Positions 44,607-54,254 of a DNA stretch of 64,000 nt are shown here, in pieces (positions within the stretch are counted from its first letter, which is position 1; the number at the start of each line of letters is the position of its first letter). The position numbers were made by a program, and so were the translations under genes. Origin of the DNA: Candidatus Coprovivens excrementavium (GTDB lineage: Bacteria > Bacillota_I > Bacilli_A > RF39 > UBA660); assembly GCA_944363975.1 (NCBI GenBank), contig CALVVU010000005.1, forward strand, positions 38,408 to 102,407. The letters are read 5' to 3'. The notes under the pieces are model-generated. The model saw nothing but the letters and a program-made list of their open reading frames with translations. It searched no databases and had not been told where the DNA came from.

Positions 44607-46550
44607 TTACTTATGCATTGCAATACCACCATAAGGAGCAAGTACTCCTGGACGACTTTTTTTTAAAGTATAAACCTTATTTGCTTGTTCATATTCTTTT
44701 GGCACTATAAATGTTTGTTCAAAAGGAGTTCTATTAACAAGTACTAACATTTTATCATTATTTAACAGTCTTTCAAAAGCAATATAATTAAATGTTATAT
44801 CCTTTACATTCCATAAAGCTTCATGTAAAAAAGCTTCTTCTCTTCTTATTTGACCAATTTTTTTAAAATATTCTAACATTTGCTTATCATAATTATTCCA
44901 AGTCATTGGTTTTCGATTATCTAAATTACCAACTCCTTGCATCCCAAGTTCATCACCATAAAAAATCGATAAAGTACCAGGCCAAAAACATAGGAAAAAC
45001 ACATAAGCTTGAAATATGTTTTTAAATTCATTATATTGTTCCAATGTCAATTTATATTGCTGAGCCCATATATTATCACTATTATTTAAATCCCAAGGCC
45101 ACTTTCCATAAGTAGCAAATATATAAGTATCCCATAAATTTATCCCTCTTGTCATATCATGGGTTGATGTAAAGTTCATTGCTGAATATATAGTCTCGTC
45201 TGGATATGTATCTCTTATTTCTTGTATTTTATTAGCTAAACTAACTACATCACCATTTCTAAAATATTTAATTAAATCCTTTATAAAATTATAATTCATA
45301 ACTGTATCCATACCCTTAGCACTACTTAAATAGCCACGATTTTGATACATTGGATTTTCCCACACTTCACCTATAATTAATCCATCAGACTTATTACGAT
45401 GCACAGCAATTCTAATTCTTTCAATAAAATAATCTGACAATTCATCAGCTACATCCAAGCGCAATCCATCAATTCCACAAGCAAACCATTTATCTATAAC
45501 TCCACGCTCACCTGTGATATATTCAATCCATTTTTCGTTAGAACCATCGCATACAGGTAAATTATCAAAATCCCACCAATAAAAGGGTTCTATATCACCC
45601 GTTGCTTCATTATATTTCCATTTATAAAAACAATGATACTCCGAATCTTTATCGTTATAAGCGCCTTTACCATTATTCCATTCAGGATTCTTAAACTTGT
45701 TAAAATATTTACTATCACTTCCTGTATGATTAAATACAGCATCTAAAACGACTTTCATTCCTCTTTTATGTGCTTGATCACATAATTCCTTCAAGTCATC
45801 TAGATTACCAGCATAAGGATCTACCATCTCATAATCAGATGCATCATAACGATGTGTTGATTGACTATACACAATCGGACTCAAATATAAAATTTCTATA
45901 CCTAAGGACTCTAAATAATCCAATTTTTGGGTTATACCTTTTAAATCACCACCATAAAAGTCATTATTCCAAATTCCTTGCTCATCACCTTTTACCATAA
46001 CTGGTTCATCCCAAGATGAGTGTATATGCCTTCGTGGCATTTCCTTCATTTTTTCTTCTGATCCACGATAAAAACGATCAACAAATATATGATACATCAT
46101 TCTACCCTTTGCCCATTCAGGAATATCGAAATTAACACTCATTTTCCACATTTCCTCAACAGCAACTGAATCATCACCAAGAACTTCTTCTTTTTTTATT
46201 AACACTTTTTTATCATTTTCTTCTTTTTCTTCATATCTTTTTAAAACTATATTTTCTTTTTTAATAATTTTCAAATTCCCATTTATTACCAATTTAAAAA
46301 AGAATTGATAAAGAGCTCTTGTCTCTAAAAAAACATCACTAGTAAAATATGCATATCCATTTTTATTTTCTTTATGATTTAAACGAAAATAGTTATTTCC
46401 CCAGTCTTTTCTAATTACAAAATCTACTGAATCAACCCAACCATATTCCATTGGTATAGCAATATCAACTCGATAATTACATCCATTTTCACTTTTATTT
46501 AATTCTGTAATTCTAAAAGTAATATTATCATTTCTATTTGTTACTTCCAT
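44607..46550 (-). CDS. Glycoside hydrolase family 13 alpha-amylase (neopullulanase/cyclomaltodextrinase-like)
   Basis: 647 residues from the ATG at 46550 (AGGGTG upstream). An N-terminal beta domain (about 1-125, CBM34-like position) precedes the catalytic barrel. Family regions: DAVFNHTG (about 270-277), GIDGLRLDVADEL with nucleophile Asp 366, IIGEVWENP with acid/base Glu 395, and FTSTHDMTR with Asp 465. No signal peptide, so it acts on imported maltodextrins or glycogen-type substrates inside the cell. Exact specificity within GH13 is not decidable here. Confidence 0.92.
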   Translation of the reverse strand: MEVTNRNDNITFRITELNKSENGCNYRVDIAIPMEYGWVDSVDFVIRKDWGNNYFRLNHKENKNGYAYFTSDVFLETRALYQFFFKLVINGNLKIIKKENIVLKRYEEKEENDKKVLIKKEEVLGDDSVAVEEMWKMSVNFDIPEWAKGRMMYHIFVDRFYRGSEEKMKEMPRRHIHSSWDEPVMVKGDEQGIWNNDFYGGDLKGITQKLDYLESLGIEILYLSPIVYSQSTHRYDASDYEMVDPYAGNLDDLKELCDQAHKRGMKVVLDAVFNHTGSDSKYFNKFKNPEWNNGKGAYNDKDSEYHCFYKWKYNEATGDIEPFYWWDFDNLPVCDGSNEKWIEYITGERGVIDKWFACGIDGLRLDVADELSDYFIERIRIAVHRNKSDGLIIGEVWENPMYQNRGYLSSAKGMDTVMNYNFIKDLIKYFRNGDVVSLANKIQEIRDTYPDETIYSAMNFTSTHDMTRGINLWDTYIFATYGKWPWDLNNSDNIWAQQYKLTLEQYNEFKNIFQAYVFFLCFWPGTLSIFYGDELGMQGVGNLDNRKPMTWNNYDKQMLEYFKKIGQIRREEAFLHEALWNVKDITFNYIAFERLLNNDKMLVLVNRTPFEQTFIVPKEYEQANKVYTLKKSRPGVLAPYGGIAMHK

Positions 46551-46621
46551 ATACAACAACACCCTAAATAATAACAACTCCTAGTTTATTCTTAATTACA
46601 TTATAACAAAATTCATTCCAA

Positions 46622-46648
46622 ATAAAAAGAAGGATATACCTTTTTATT
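46622..46648 (-). terminator. Terminator of the polysaccharide deacetylase gene
   Basis: A hairpin around AAGG-ATATA-CCTT with A/T-rich arms that pair outward (about 46621-46633 with 46638-46648) close to the stop codon. Confidence 0.5.
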
Positions 46649-48400
46649 CTATTTAAAATTATGATAAATAGTTCCTGTTTCTAATGTATATCCTTTATAA
46701 GTAGCTAATTCTGATACTGAAACAATTTGATATCCTTTATCCAATAAATCGGGCACAAGAATTTCAACTGCTTCAGCTGTTGAAGTATATATAGAATGCA
46801 TCAAAATAATATGTCCATCTAAATTACCATATTTATCTATTTCATCTAATATTAAATTTTTATTTCGATATTTCCAATCTAAAGTATCAATATCCCAATT
46901 TATTATTGGCATATCTGCTAAAGCTCTAACAGTAGCATTAGCATTTCCATAAGGTGGACGCATCAATATTGGTTCATATCCCAATATCTTTTTAAAGGCT
47001 TCTCGACTTAATCTCAAATCTTCTCCAATTTCTTGAACACTTAATTTATTATAATCTTTATGTGCATAAGTATGCGTTCCAACTTCTCCTAACGCAGCTT
47101 CTCTTCGTACAATATCAGGATACTTTAACATTAAATTTCCTAAGTCAAAAAAAGTTGCACGAACATTATATTTTTCCAATACATCTAAAATCATCGGCGT
47201 CGAATCAGGATTAGGTCCATCGTCAAATGTTAAAGCAACCATTGGCTTATCAGGATCTATATCTCCTTGAGGAGGAATATTTAATTTAACTTCTCTTTTA
47301 TTTATCTTAACTAATGACAAACAAGAACTAGCTATATAAGCTTCCTCTCCATTATATAAAACTTTCGTCCAAGTCCCTACTTCACCAATTTTAGTAATAC
47401 TATCTCCTTCTTTTAATACTCCTAATACTTCTGAATCAGTAGAAGCATTTTTTCTAATATTAACATCCATCATAGCATAAACTTTTACTTCACCATTAAC
47501 TTCTATATTATCTATTTCTTTCAAATATCTACTCTCTAAATAACTAACTTTATCATTATATAATAATACACTCCACCCTTTATCACTCTGACTATATACA
47601 TTAACTATTTCATCTTTCTTTATATTACCAACAACATTTCCTTTAATTGAAGGAGCATTATATAATAAAGTATCATCACTTAGCTTATATTGCTTATTAA
47701 CAATCTTATATACCGGTTCAACATTATCACTAGAATAATCTTTCTTATTAGATAAATCAATCTTTAGATAATCTTTTATTTCCATTACTGGAATACTAAC
47801 CTCATAATCAATCAATATTAATTGATCATTTTTTATCACAAAATTAAAATCTTCACTTAGTTCCTCATTCTTTACATAAGATTGTAATTTATCTAAATAT
47901 TCTCCTTTAAATATATCTTCCTTATTTATTTTTTTTGAAGACGTTAAATCAAAAATATATGTATAAGCTTTATCTTCAACCATCTTTAAATCTTCAGATA
48001 CAAAATTTTCATTCAAGACAATACTTAATAACGAATTAACTCCTATATAAGTTTCATAATTCACAAAATAATAGTATTCTAAATTATCACTTTCATTTAA
48101 ATATTGTTTTTTATTTTTATTTATTAAATTATCTACCTCATTAGAAATCTCCTTATCTATTAAATCATCTCCAATAGCAGGATATTCAACCTTATAATAG
48201 ATATTATTTTCTTTTTCATCAATCGATAATAAGCGACCAATTTCTTTCTTATTAGTTATATCTTCAAAATATAATTCTTCTATTTTAGTTTGATTACGAT
48301 TAAAAACATCATTAACAAACAAAATACCTATTACTAATAAAATAATAGTTATAAATAATAAACAAAAAATCCTTAATAATCGACGATTTCTTTTTTTCAT
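46649..48400 (-). CDS. Membrane-anchored polysaccharide deacetylase with two SH3 domains (PgdA-like)
   Basis: 583 residues from the ATG at 48400 (GGTGGTG upstream). One N-terminal helix (about 8-28), an extracellular region like DUF3298/PgdA (about 45-215), two bacterial SH3 domains (about 235-295 and 305-360, DVNIRKNASTDSEVLG), then a NodB domain (about 385-565). NodB motifs: ALTFDDGPNP (metal and base Asp), GTHTYAHKDY (HxxxH), RPPYGNAN, WDIDTLDW and HIILMHS. It removes acetyl groups from wall N-acetylglucosamine, usually giving lysozyme resistance. Confidence 0.93.
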   Translation of the reverse strand: MKKRNRRLLRIFCLLFITIILLVIGILFVNDVFNRNQTKIEELYFEDITNKKEIGRLLSIDEKENNIYYKVEYPAIGDDLIDKEISNEVDNLINKNKKQYLNESDNLEYYYFVNYETYIGVNSLLSIVLNENFVSEDLKMVEDKAYTYIFDLTSSKKINKEDIFKGEYLDKLQSYVKNEELSEDFNFVIKNDQLILIDYEVSIPVMEIKDYLKIDLSNKKDYSSDNVEPVYKIVNKQYKLSDDTLLYNAPSIKGNVVGNIKKDEIVNVYSQSDKGWSVLLYNDKVSYLESRYLKEIDNIEVNGEVKVYAMMDVNIRKNASTDSEVLGVLKEGDSITKIGEVGTWTKVLYNGEEAYIASSCLSLVKINKREVKLNIPPQGDIDPDKPMVALTFDDGPNPDSTPMILDVLEKYNVRATFFDLGNLMLKYPDIVRREAALGEVGTHTYAHKDYNKLSVQEIGEDLRLSREAFKKILGYEPILMRPPYGNANATVRALADMPIINWDIDTLDWKYRNKNLILDEIDKYGNLDGHIILMHSIYTSTAEAVEILVPDLLDKGYQIVSVSELATYKGYTLETGTIYHNFK

Positions 48401-48434
48401 ATTTAACACCACCATTATTATATCACTCTTAAAA

Positions 48435-48464
48435 TATAAAAAGAATAATGGGGACTTATTCTTA
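48435..48464 (-). terminator. Terminator of the Fic toxin-antitoxin operon
   Basis: Stem AAGAATAA/TTATTCTT (48441-48448 with 48457-48464) and a T-rich tail on the minus strand, in the gap after the Fic stop codon at 48508. Confidence 0.7.
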
Positions 48465-48507
48465 TTATATTTAACATAACATTAACAACAATGCATAACA
48501 TAATATT

Positions 48508-49158
48508 TTATTTACTTACCTTAAAATCTTTTTCTTTATCTTTTATAACTAAGATACTATCAAATAATATCATTAACTCATCAATTTGCCCACTATCAGC
48601 TTTTACAACTGCTTCTATATAATTATTTCTATCTTCTATTTTAGAATAATCTAGAAAATAATCTTCTAAACCTTTTTTACGACAAATAGCAGTAATATAT
48701 TGTCTAATAAATTCTCTATTAGTACGACCATTTCCTTCTCTAAACGCATGAATAACGTCTAATTCAGTATGTAAATAAGTAATAAAATTTAACAAACTAT
48801 CACGATCATATATTGCATCACTTTTTGCACGTGCATCTTTAAAAAGAATTTGTAAAGAAGGATATATAAATTGTGGCAAACAAAATACTATGCGCTTAGC
48901 TGTTACTTCTGATCTAATTTCACCAGCAAACGGATATATTTTATCAAACAAACATTTATGTATAGAAAGATAATGTTCTACATCAAACTTTTGCTTACCA
49001 GGATTAAGATATAATTGAGCTAAACGATAAGTTGTCCACTGTCTTTCTACTTCATCTAAAGCTTTTTCATCTGTAATTCCTAATTTATTTTTCAAAACAC
49101 CATTACTATCTGTTGACCTTGAAACAAAACTAAAAAAATCATCTTCGTAATTCTTCAT
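48508..49158 (-). CDS. Fic domain protein (probable AMP-transferase toxin)
   Basis: 216 residues. Fic core: FDKIYPFAGEIR (about 71-82), the flap region, and the active-site loop HAFREGNGRTNREF (about 136-149), which has His, Phe, Glu, Gly, Asn, Gly, Arg and the second Arg; only the usual Pro after His is Ala. Class I Fic toxins transfer AMP to target proteins such as gyrase and topo IV. Its start codon overlaps the upstream antitoxin gene by 20 bases, so expression is coupled. No ribosome site of its own is visible. Confidence 0.92.
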   Translation of the reverse strand: MKNYEDDFFSFVSRSTDSNGVLKNKLGITDEKALDEVERQWTTYRLAQLYLNPGKQKFDVEHYLSIHKCLFDKIYPFAGEIRSEVTAKRIVFCLPQFIYPSLQILFKDARAKSDAIYDRDSLLNFITYLHTELDVIHAFREGNGRTNREFIRQYITAICRKKGLEDYFLDYSKIEDRNNYIEAVVKADSGQIDELMILFDSILVIKDKEKDFKVSK

Positions 49159-49351
49159 TTTTAGATTTTACTAATCCCTTTCCTTTATTCTTTAAAGCTT
49201 CCTTAACAATAGCATATAAAAAACTATCGTCATTTTTTCCAGCTTGAATATCATCAATAATTTTTTTTAACTCTTCACTTGATAAGTGTAAATCTTCTAA
49301 TTTTGCACTACTACTTGCATAATCAACAGCTTCTGCAATTTTTTCCTCCAT
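49139..49351 (-). CDS. VbhA-like Fic antitoxin
   Basis: 70 residues, mostly helical. Residues 11-26 (YASSSAKLEDLHLSSE) match the inhibitory helix of class I Fic antitoxins, (S/T)xxxE(G/N): the Ser and Glu are present and Asp takes the last place. The Glu is expected to reach into the Fic nucleotide site and block it. The following LKKIIDDIQAGK helix also resembles the family. Excellent ribosome site (AGGAGG). Overlaps the toxin gene by 20 bases. Confidence 0.87.
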   Translation of the reverse strand: MEEKIAEAVDYASSSAKLEDLHLSSEELKKIIDDIQAGKNDDSFLYAIVKEALKNKGKGLVKSKNEELRR

Positions 49352-49404
49352 AACAACCTCCTATTATACTTAGTATATCATTGATTAATAGATTTTTATA
49401 CATC

Positions 49405-50346
49405 TTACTTAATTTTTATACTTCTATTACTTATACAATTTGCCAAAAATTTAGCATAATTAATTCCATATCTAGGTTTTTCATACATATAAAGTCTTAC
49501 TTTTTTAAATTCACCATTTGGAACTGTCTTTACAAATTTATTTAAAACATCCATAAGTAATTCTTCTTTAGAATCATATATATGTATACCTTTATATTTA
49601 ACCCAAGCATTTTCTAACCAATAATAATTTTTATTATCTTTATATATTAAAAAAGCATGCGACATATCATAATTATCACTAGGATAATTAATAAAATAAG
49701 TTCTCAGTTCTACATTCATCTTCGAAATTAAATCTCTTTCAAGTTCAACTTGATCAAAACAAGATCCTATTTTACTATCTAATAATTGTTTTGGACTTTG
49801 TAAATAGAATATCTCTTTAAAATTATTCTTAAAACCCGAATAAAAGCTACCATCTCGATCACGATATCCTAATTTAATTTCAGCTAATTTATCTTTAATA
49901 TCATAATAAACATAGTTACACTTCATAATTAAAGTTCTACCTTTATTTAATATAAAAAATCCTAAATTATTAAATAACTTTATCGCTAATTCATTATTTT
50001 TATAAACCCATATATATAAAACAGGATATTCTTTTTTTATTTTATTTATTATATTAGTTCCTATTCCATGATTTCTAAATTCTTCAAATAAATAAATTTC
50101 ATCAATCATATATCCATCTTCATAAGGAACAACAACATAAGCTCCAGCAATTTTCTTCCCAACATAGATTATTTTATAATTTTCACAAGTCATTTCAATA
50201 TTTTTTATAACACTTTTTCTAATTTTCTCTTTTTCTTTATATGATAAAATTTTATCCATTTCATCATCTATCATTGTTACCAATTTAATACTTGTTAATA
50301 TTTCTGAATCTTTATCTTTAGCATTCACAATTTTATAATCCAACAT
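49405..50346 (-). CDS. GNAT acetyltransferase fused to a transglutaminase-like domain
   Basis: 313 residues. Residues 1-145 are a GNAT domain: IDEIYLFEEFRNHGIGTNII (about 85-104) includes the RNHGIG coenzyme A loop, and ELAIKLFNNLGF follows. Residues 150-313 contain a transglutaminase-like segment: LLDSKIGSCFDQVELER with a candidate catalytic Cys, MSHAFLIYKD with His, and YYWLENAW in the position of the third residue (Asn instead of Asp). Each half occurs alone elsewhere in Firmicutes; together they suggest a two-step modification or a peptidase-like partner for the acetyltransferase. Role unknown. Confidence 0.75.
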   Translation of the reverse strand: MLDYKIVNAKDKDSEILTSIKLVTMIDDEMDKILSYKEKEKIRKSVIKNIEMTCENYKIIYVGKKIAGAYVVVPYEDGYMIDEIYLFEEFRNHGIGTNIINKIKKEYPVLYIWVYKNNELAIKLFNNLGFFILNKGRTLIMKCNYVYYDIKDKLAEIKLGYRDRDGSFYSGFKNNFKEIFYLQSPKQLLDSKIGSCFDQVELERDLISKMNVELRTYFINYPSDNYDMSHAFLIYKDNKNYYWLENAWVKYKGIHIYDSKEELLMDVLNKFVKTVPNGEFKKVRLYMYEKPRYGINYAKFLANCISNRSIKIK

Positions 50347-50412
50347 AAAATCACCTACTTACGACAAATATACTATCAAAAATAAGAAAAAAAGAAAAGA
50401 ATAAACTCTTCT

Positions 50413-51837
50413 TTAACTTTCTTTTCTTTTAATAACTACGCCTCGATTTTTACAGCTATCTTTTCCTTCAGGACAATATCCTAAAACCTGACAAGTAGGA
50501 CCAAGACATTCTCCAATTAAAGGAGATACTTTTTTTGCATAATCAACCATTTGGTTAGCTATATTTCTTATTTCCCATTGAGCTTTATTACAACATCTCA
50601 TACGACTAATCCACTCCAAGTTTCTGGCATTCATTGTCGTCGTTACATTACATGCATTTCCTGATAATAAAAAATATATTAAATCTTCATTTCTAACTCC
50701 TTGACTCTTAAAATAATCTCTCATTGATTTATTATTTGCAAATATCTCATCATATTCATTTTTATGATTACTAGCAACTGTTTCTGGAGTTATATAATTC
50801 TCTAAATTAAATGATGTAAAATCAGGAATCATTAATGAATGCATTCTATGACGAGTTAAATGTGTTAAAACAGCCAATGATATTGGGATTTGAAAAGTAT
50901 ATGTAGCTTGCTCTAATTCTCTTTGATTCTTCTTACGTAAAATACTTTTCATAATGTCTCTTTTAATATTTTTATTAGAATCCACTAATTGATGTAATAA
51001 TTTTTCAGCTTCATCATAAGAATATTGATATCTTGCCATTAAAGTACTAACTAAGACCTTCCAATCAGGATCAATAGTATAATCTGTCATATATACTTTA
51101 TCTAACAACGAAGCTTTATTAATATCTACCTTTTTAACTAAATCATCCAAAAATCCCAATGTATCATTATAATATTCTTTATCTTGTTCATTATTCAAAG
51201 CTCTCTCTAAATAAGGTACATATTTTTTTATCATAGTAGCTAATTTTTCACCTAATTCATGTACTTCATCAATATGAGAAATAGAACCATATAACATATC
51301 ACTTGTCATATTTAATAATTCATTAGCATCGCATCCCATTATAATATTACTATGATAAGAATAAGGTAATATATATCTACAATCCTCTACAGGAATTTCT
51401 TCATCTACTAGCTCACCATATTTATCAAATAATGACTGCATATAAAATTTATATTTTTTTTGTAATTCTTTATTATTTTTTAGAACATTTCCATTTTCGT
51501 CTTTAAAATTCGGTACATAAAACCCAACACTTCTAAAATCGACATTTCGACGTGATTTAATTGTAAATGAAGTTAATCTATAACCAATTATAATTTGTTC
51601 AATTATCGGTGTAACATCTTCTAAAGCAAATACCAAATAATCATGTTCCGATATTGATTTATGTCCATATCCGACTATTGCTCGTGCTAATTTCAAATTA
51701 GTTTCATAATCTTTATGATTTTCAATTACTTGAGTCACTGTTCCATCAGCACGCGACAAATTACCAGCTGAAGCAACTATTTGTAGCCTCTTTTCTATTT
51801 CTTTCTTGGTATTATTTCCAAGCATAACTACTTTCAT
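50413..51837 (-). CDS. thyX: FAD-dependent thymidylate synthase, double-length ThyX
   Basis: 474 residues, about twice the usual ThyX length. The C-terminal half (about 230-474) has the ThyX motif RHRMHSLMIPDF (RHRxxS type, about 332-343). The N-terminal half has the related pattern YGHKSISEHDYLVFALEDV and YRLTSFTIKSRR but no RHR motif, so it looks like a degenerate duplicated ThyX domain. The end bears a cysteine-rich tail, GPTCQVLGYCPEGKDSC. ThyX makes dTMP from dUMP with methylenetetrahydrofolate, NADPH and FAD. Good ribosome site (AGGAGA). Confidence 0.9.
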   Translation of the reverse strand: MKVVMLGNNTKKEIEKRLQIVASAGNLSRADGTVTQVIENHKDYETNLKLARAIVGYGHKSISEHDYLVFALEDVTPIIEQIIIGYRLTSFTIKSRRNVDFRSVGFYVPNFKDENGNVLKNNKELQKKYKFYMQSLFDKYGELVDEEIPVEDCRYILPYSYHSNIIMGCDANELLNMTSDMLYGSISHIDEVHELGEKLATMIKKYVPYLERALNNEQDKEYYNDTLGFLDDLVKKVDINKASLLDKVYMTDYTIDPDWKVLVSTLMARYQYSYDEAEKLLHQLVDSNKNIKRDIMKSILRKKNQRELEQATYTFQIPISLAVLTHLTRHRMHSLMIPDFTSFNLENYITPETVASNHKNEYDEIFANNKSMRDYFKSQGVRNEDLIYFLLSGNACNVTTTMNARNLEWISRMRCCNKAQWEIRNIANQMVDYAKKVSPLIGECLGPTCQVLGYCPEGKDSCKNRGVVIKRKES

Positions 51838-52044
51838 AAAATCTCTCCTTTTACCATATTGTCTCTACCATTTAAAATATATCACACCTTTTATCAAAAT
51901 AAAAGTGTAAAAAATACACGTTTATTAAAATTTCTAAAAAGTCCCCAATAATAAAGCCAAAACTCAAATATTTTTTTACATCAATTTACAAAATAAAACA
52001 TAATATTTACAAATTATGTTATACTTTAAATAGGACGTGATATC

Positions 52045-53253
52045 ATGAAATTTATAAAAAATCTCAGTGAAGAAGAATATCAAAAGTTTTGGGAAAAAAC
52101 GCCAAATAATCACTTTATGCAAAGTTACGAATGGGGACAAGCATGTAAAAAAAATCGCCAACAAATACCATGTTACGTTGGTTTAAAAGACGATAAAGGA
52201 AATATAGTTGCCGAAGCTTTACTTCTAAAGAAAAAAACACCTTTAAACATGTGTTATTTCTATGTTCCACGAGGTTATACCCTTGATTATAGTGACAAAA
52301 ACATATTAACAGAATTTACTAAGCATCTAAAAAATTACTTGAAAGAAGAAAACGCTATTTATTTAAAAATTGATCCACCTCTAATGTACCAAGAAATAGA
52401 TGAAAATGGCGATAAAATCGAAAATGGTTTAAACAATTATCAAACATTTAACATTCTAACTAACCTTGGATACAAGCATCAAGGATTTAATAAATTATAT
52501 GAAGGAAATCAGCCACGTTATACATTTAGAACATATTTTAATAAATATAAGAGTTTCGACGAAGTTGAAAAAAGCTTCTCCAAATCTTTCTTTCGTCCAG
52601 TAAAAAGAAGTTATAACTATGATTTAGAAATATATTTATCACAAGAAGTAAAAACGTTTCATGATTTAATAGAATTAATTTCTGCTAAAGATGGATTTCA
52701 TGCTTATAGTTACGATTATTATAAAAACGTTTATGACGAATTAAGTAAAAAAGGCTATATAAAAGTTTACAATGTTAACATTGATCCTCAACATATAATT
52801 GACAAATACCAAAAAGAACTTGACAAAGAAAAAAAAGAAGAACGTAAAATAAAAATCCAAAAAGATATTGACTACTTCACTGAAGTAGCAAAAAAACATC
52901 CCCAAAAATATACATGTGCTTCTTTAATTTGTACATACTCAGCAACAGGAGCTTGGTCTCTTTATATAGGCAATGATGAAGTAGCTGCCTATACAGGTAC
53001 AGTTAATCGTTTATATTATGAGTTTATTAAAGATGCCTATAACGATGGATATGAATACGCAGACCTATTTGGTGTTGTAGGAGATCCCAAAACCAAATAC
53101 AAAAATTTAGCTGGAATATATGAATACAAAAGAAAAATAGGTGGCGATTACATCGAATTTATTGGTGAATTTGATCTTATCAATAAACCACTATGGTATA
53201 CCATTCTTCCTATACTATTAAAAATTTATCGTAATATAAAGAAAGGAAAATAA
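52045..53253 (+). CDS. FemX/MurM-type aminoacyltransferase (peptidoglycan bridge formation)
   Basis: 402 residues of the Fem family, made of two GNAT-like halves with a helical coiled insertion (about 255-285, rich in Lys and Glu). Typical phrases are NHFMQSYEWGQACKK (about 22-36), FYVPRGYTLDY, YLKIDPPL (about 109-116), and near the end YADLFGVVGDPKTKYKNLAG and YEYKRKIGGDYIEFIGEFDL. These enzymes add amino acids from aminoacyl-tRNA to the lipid II stem peptide. It is one of few plus-strand genes and is followed three bases later by the ArsC-like gene. Confidence 0.93.
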   Translation: MKFIKNLSEEEYQKFWEKTPNNHFMQSYEWGQACKKNRQQIPCYVGLKDDKGNIVAEALLLKKKTPLNMCYFYVPRGYTLDYSDKNILTEFTKHLKNYLKEENAIYLKIDPPLMYQEIDENGDKIENGLNNYQTFNILTNLGYKHQGFNKLYEGNQPRYTFRTYFNKYKSFDEVEKSFSKSFFRPVKRSYNYDLEIYLSQEVKTFHDLIELISAKDGFHAYSYDYYKNVYDELSKKGYIKVYNVNIDPQHIIDKYQKELDKEKKEERKIKIQKDIDYFTEVAKKHPQKYTCASLICTYSATGAWSLYIGNDEVAAYTGTVNRLYYEFIKDAYNDGYEYADLFGVVGDPKTKYKNLAGIYEYKRKIGGDYIEFIGEFDLINKPLWYTILPILLKIYRNIKKGK

Positions 53254-53255
53254 AA

Positions 53256-53612
53256 ATGTTATTTATTTACTATCCTAAATGTTCAACTTGTCAAAAAGCT
53301 AAAAAATTCCTTGACTCTCACAATATAAAATATCAAGAACAAGACATTAAAAGTAATCCACCAACTTATGAAGAATTACTTAACTACTATCAAAAAAGTA
53401 ATCTACCTCTCAAAAAATTTATTAATACAAGTGGAACTTTATATCGTCAACTTAACTTAAAAGACAAAATACAAAAAATGTCAGATGAAGAAATTATAAA
53501 ATTAATATCTCCTAATGGAATGCTTATTAAAAGACCTCTGTTAATAAGTAAAAATAATATCTTAACAGGATTTAAAGAAGAAGAATATAAAAGAGCTATA
53601 GAAAATCTATAG
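53256..53612 (+). CDS. ArsC/Spx family protein (YusI-like)
   Basis: 118 residues, thioredoxin-like fold of the ArsC/Spx family: YYPKCSTCQKAKKFLD with the CxxC at 10-13 and the HNIKYQEQDIKSNPP stretch. The C-terminal GMLIKRPLLI is the conserved RP motif of the family. It could be an Spx-like regulator binding RNA polymerase, or a reductase such as YusI; the CxxC and length fit the latter better. Co-transcribed with femX. Confidence 0.87.
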   Translation: MLFIYYPKCSTCQKAKKFLDSHNIKYQEQDIKSNPPTYEELLNYYQKSNLPLKKFINTSGTLYRQLNLKDKIQKMSDEEIIKLISPNGMLIKRPLLISKNNILTGFKEEEYKRAIENL

Positions 53613-53620
53613 CTCTTTTT
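53592..53620. terminator. Bidirectional terminator between convergent units
   Basis: Perfect 10-bp stem AGAGCTATAG/CTATAGCTCT (53592-53601 with 53607-53616), loop of five, T-run on the plus strand and AT-rich tail on the other. Confidence 0.85.
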
Positions 53621-54254
53621 AAATCAATTCTAAATATTCTACTGATAAAACATTCATTCCATCAAAAACAACTTTAAATACCATTGGTGCTGTAAAACTA
53701 CCATCAATAATTGACTCACCATTATATGAAAGTATAATTTCATCATTATAATTTTTTCCCATTTCACACCATGCACTCAATAAACATGTTAATGCTGTAC
53801 TATGACTAATAACTGCTACTCTATTACCAGTTTCAAACATCAAAATATTCTTCATCGCTTCGACCATTCTTTTCTTTGTTTGATTTAAAGATTCTCCACC
53901 TGATAATTTAAAGTCAAAATCCTTCATTTGCAAGCGATAAAATTCACGCCACTCCATATCACCCATATCGCCTATTTTGCGTTCATTTAAACGATCATCA
54001 ACATTAATTATTGTATTATTTTCTAAAGCAATGTATTTTGCAGTCTCTAATGATCTTACATAATTAGATGAATAAACAGCATCAATATTCTGTAATTCTT
54101 CTTGTTTACTCAATTCCTCTGCTCTTTTTTCACCACTAACAGACAAAAAATTTTTTTCATTAATTATCTGCTTACTATCATGAATACTAATATTTTTTAA
54201 ATTACTCTTCGGAGTCGCCTCAGAATGCCTAATTAAATAAACTACTGTTTCCAC
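53619..54254 (-). CDS. Histidine phosphatase family protein (phosphoglycerate mutase-like)
   Basis: 211 residues; the start is a GTG at 54254 with GAGGTGA upstream. Motif LIRHSEA (about 7-13) holds the catalytic His; YSSNYVRSLETAKYI (about 61-75) supplies the second Arg, and VISHSTALTCLLSA (about 147-160) the second His. The length and sequence are those of small branch-1 phosphatases of the CobC/GpmB type; the substrate is unknown. It overlaps the upstream membrane gene by one base. Confidence 0.9.
   Translation of the reverse strand: METVVYLIRHSEATPKSNLKNISIHDSKQIINEKNFLSVSGEKRAEELSKQEELQNIDAVYSSNYVRSLETAKYIALENNTIINVDDRLNERKIGDMGDMEWREFYRLQMKDFDFKLSGGESLNQTKKRMVEAMKNILMFETGNRVAVISHSTALTCLLSAWCEMGKNYNDEIILSYNGESIIDGSFTAPMVFKVVFDGMNVLSVEYLELI

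Noticed and set aside
45770..46000. Plus-strand open frame opposite the GH13 gene.
   Set aside because: Lies within the catalytic barrel coding region, with a His-rich shadow translation and no ribosome site.
51976..52164. Minus-strand open frame over the start of the femX gene.
   Set aside because: Antisense to a clear gene start; hydrophobic translation comes from the AT-rich leader.
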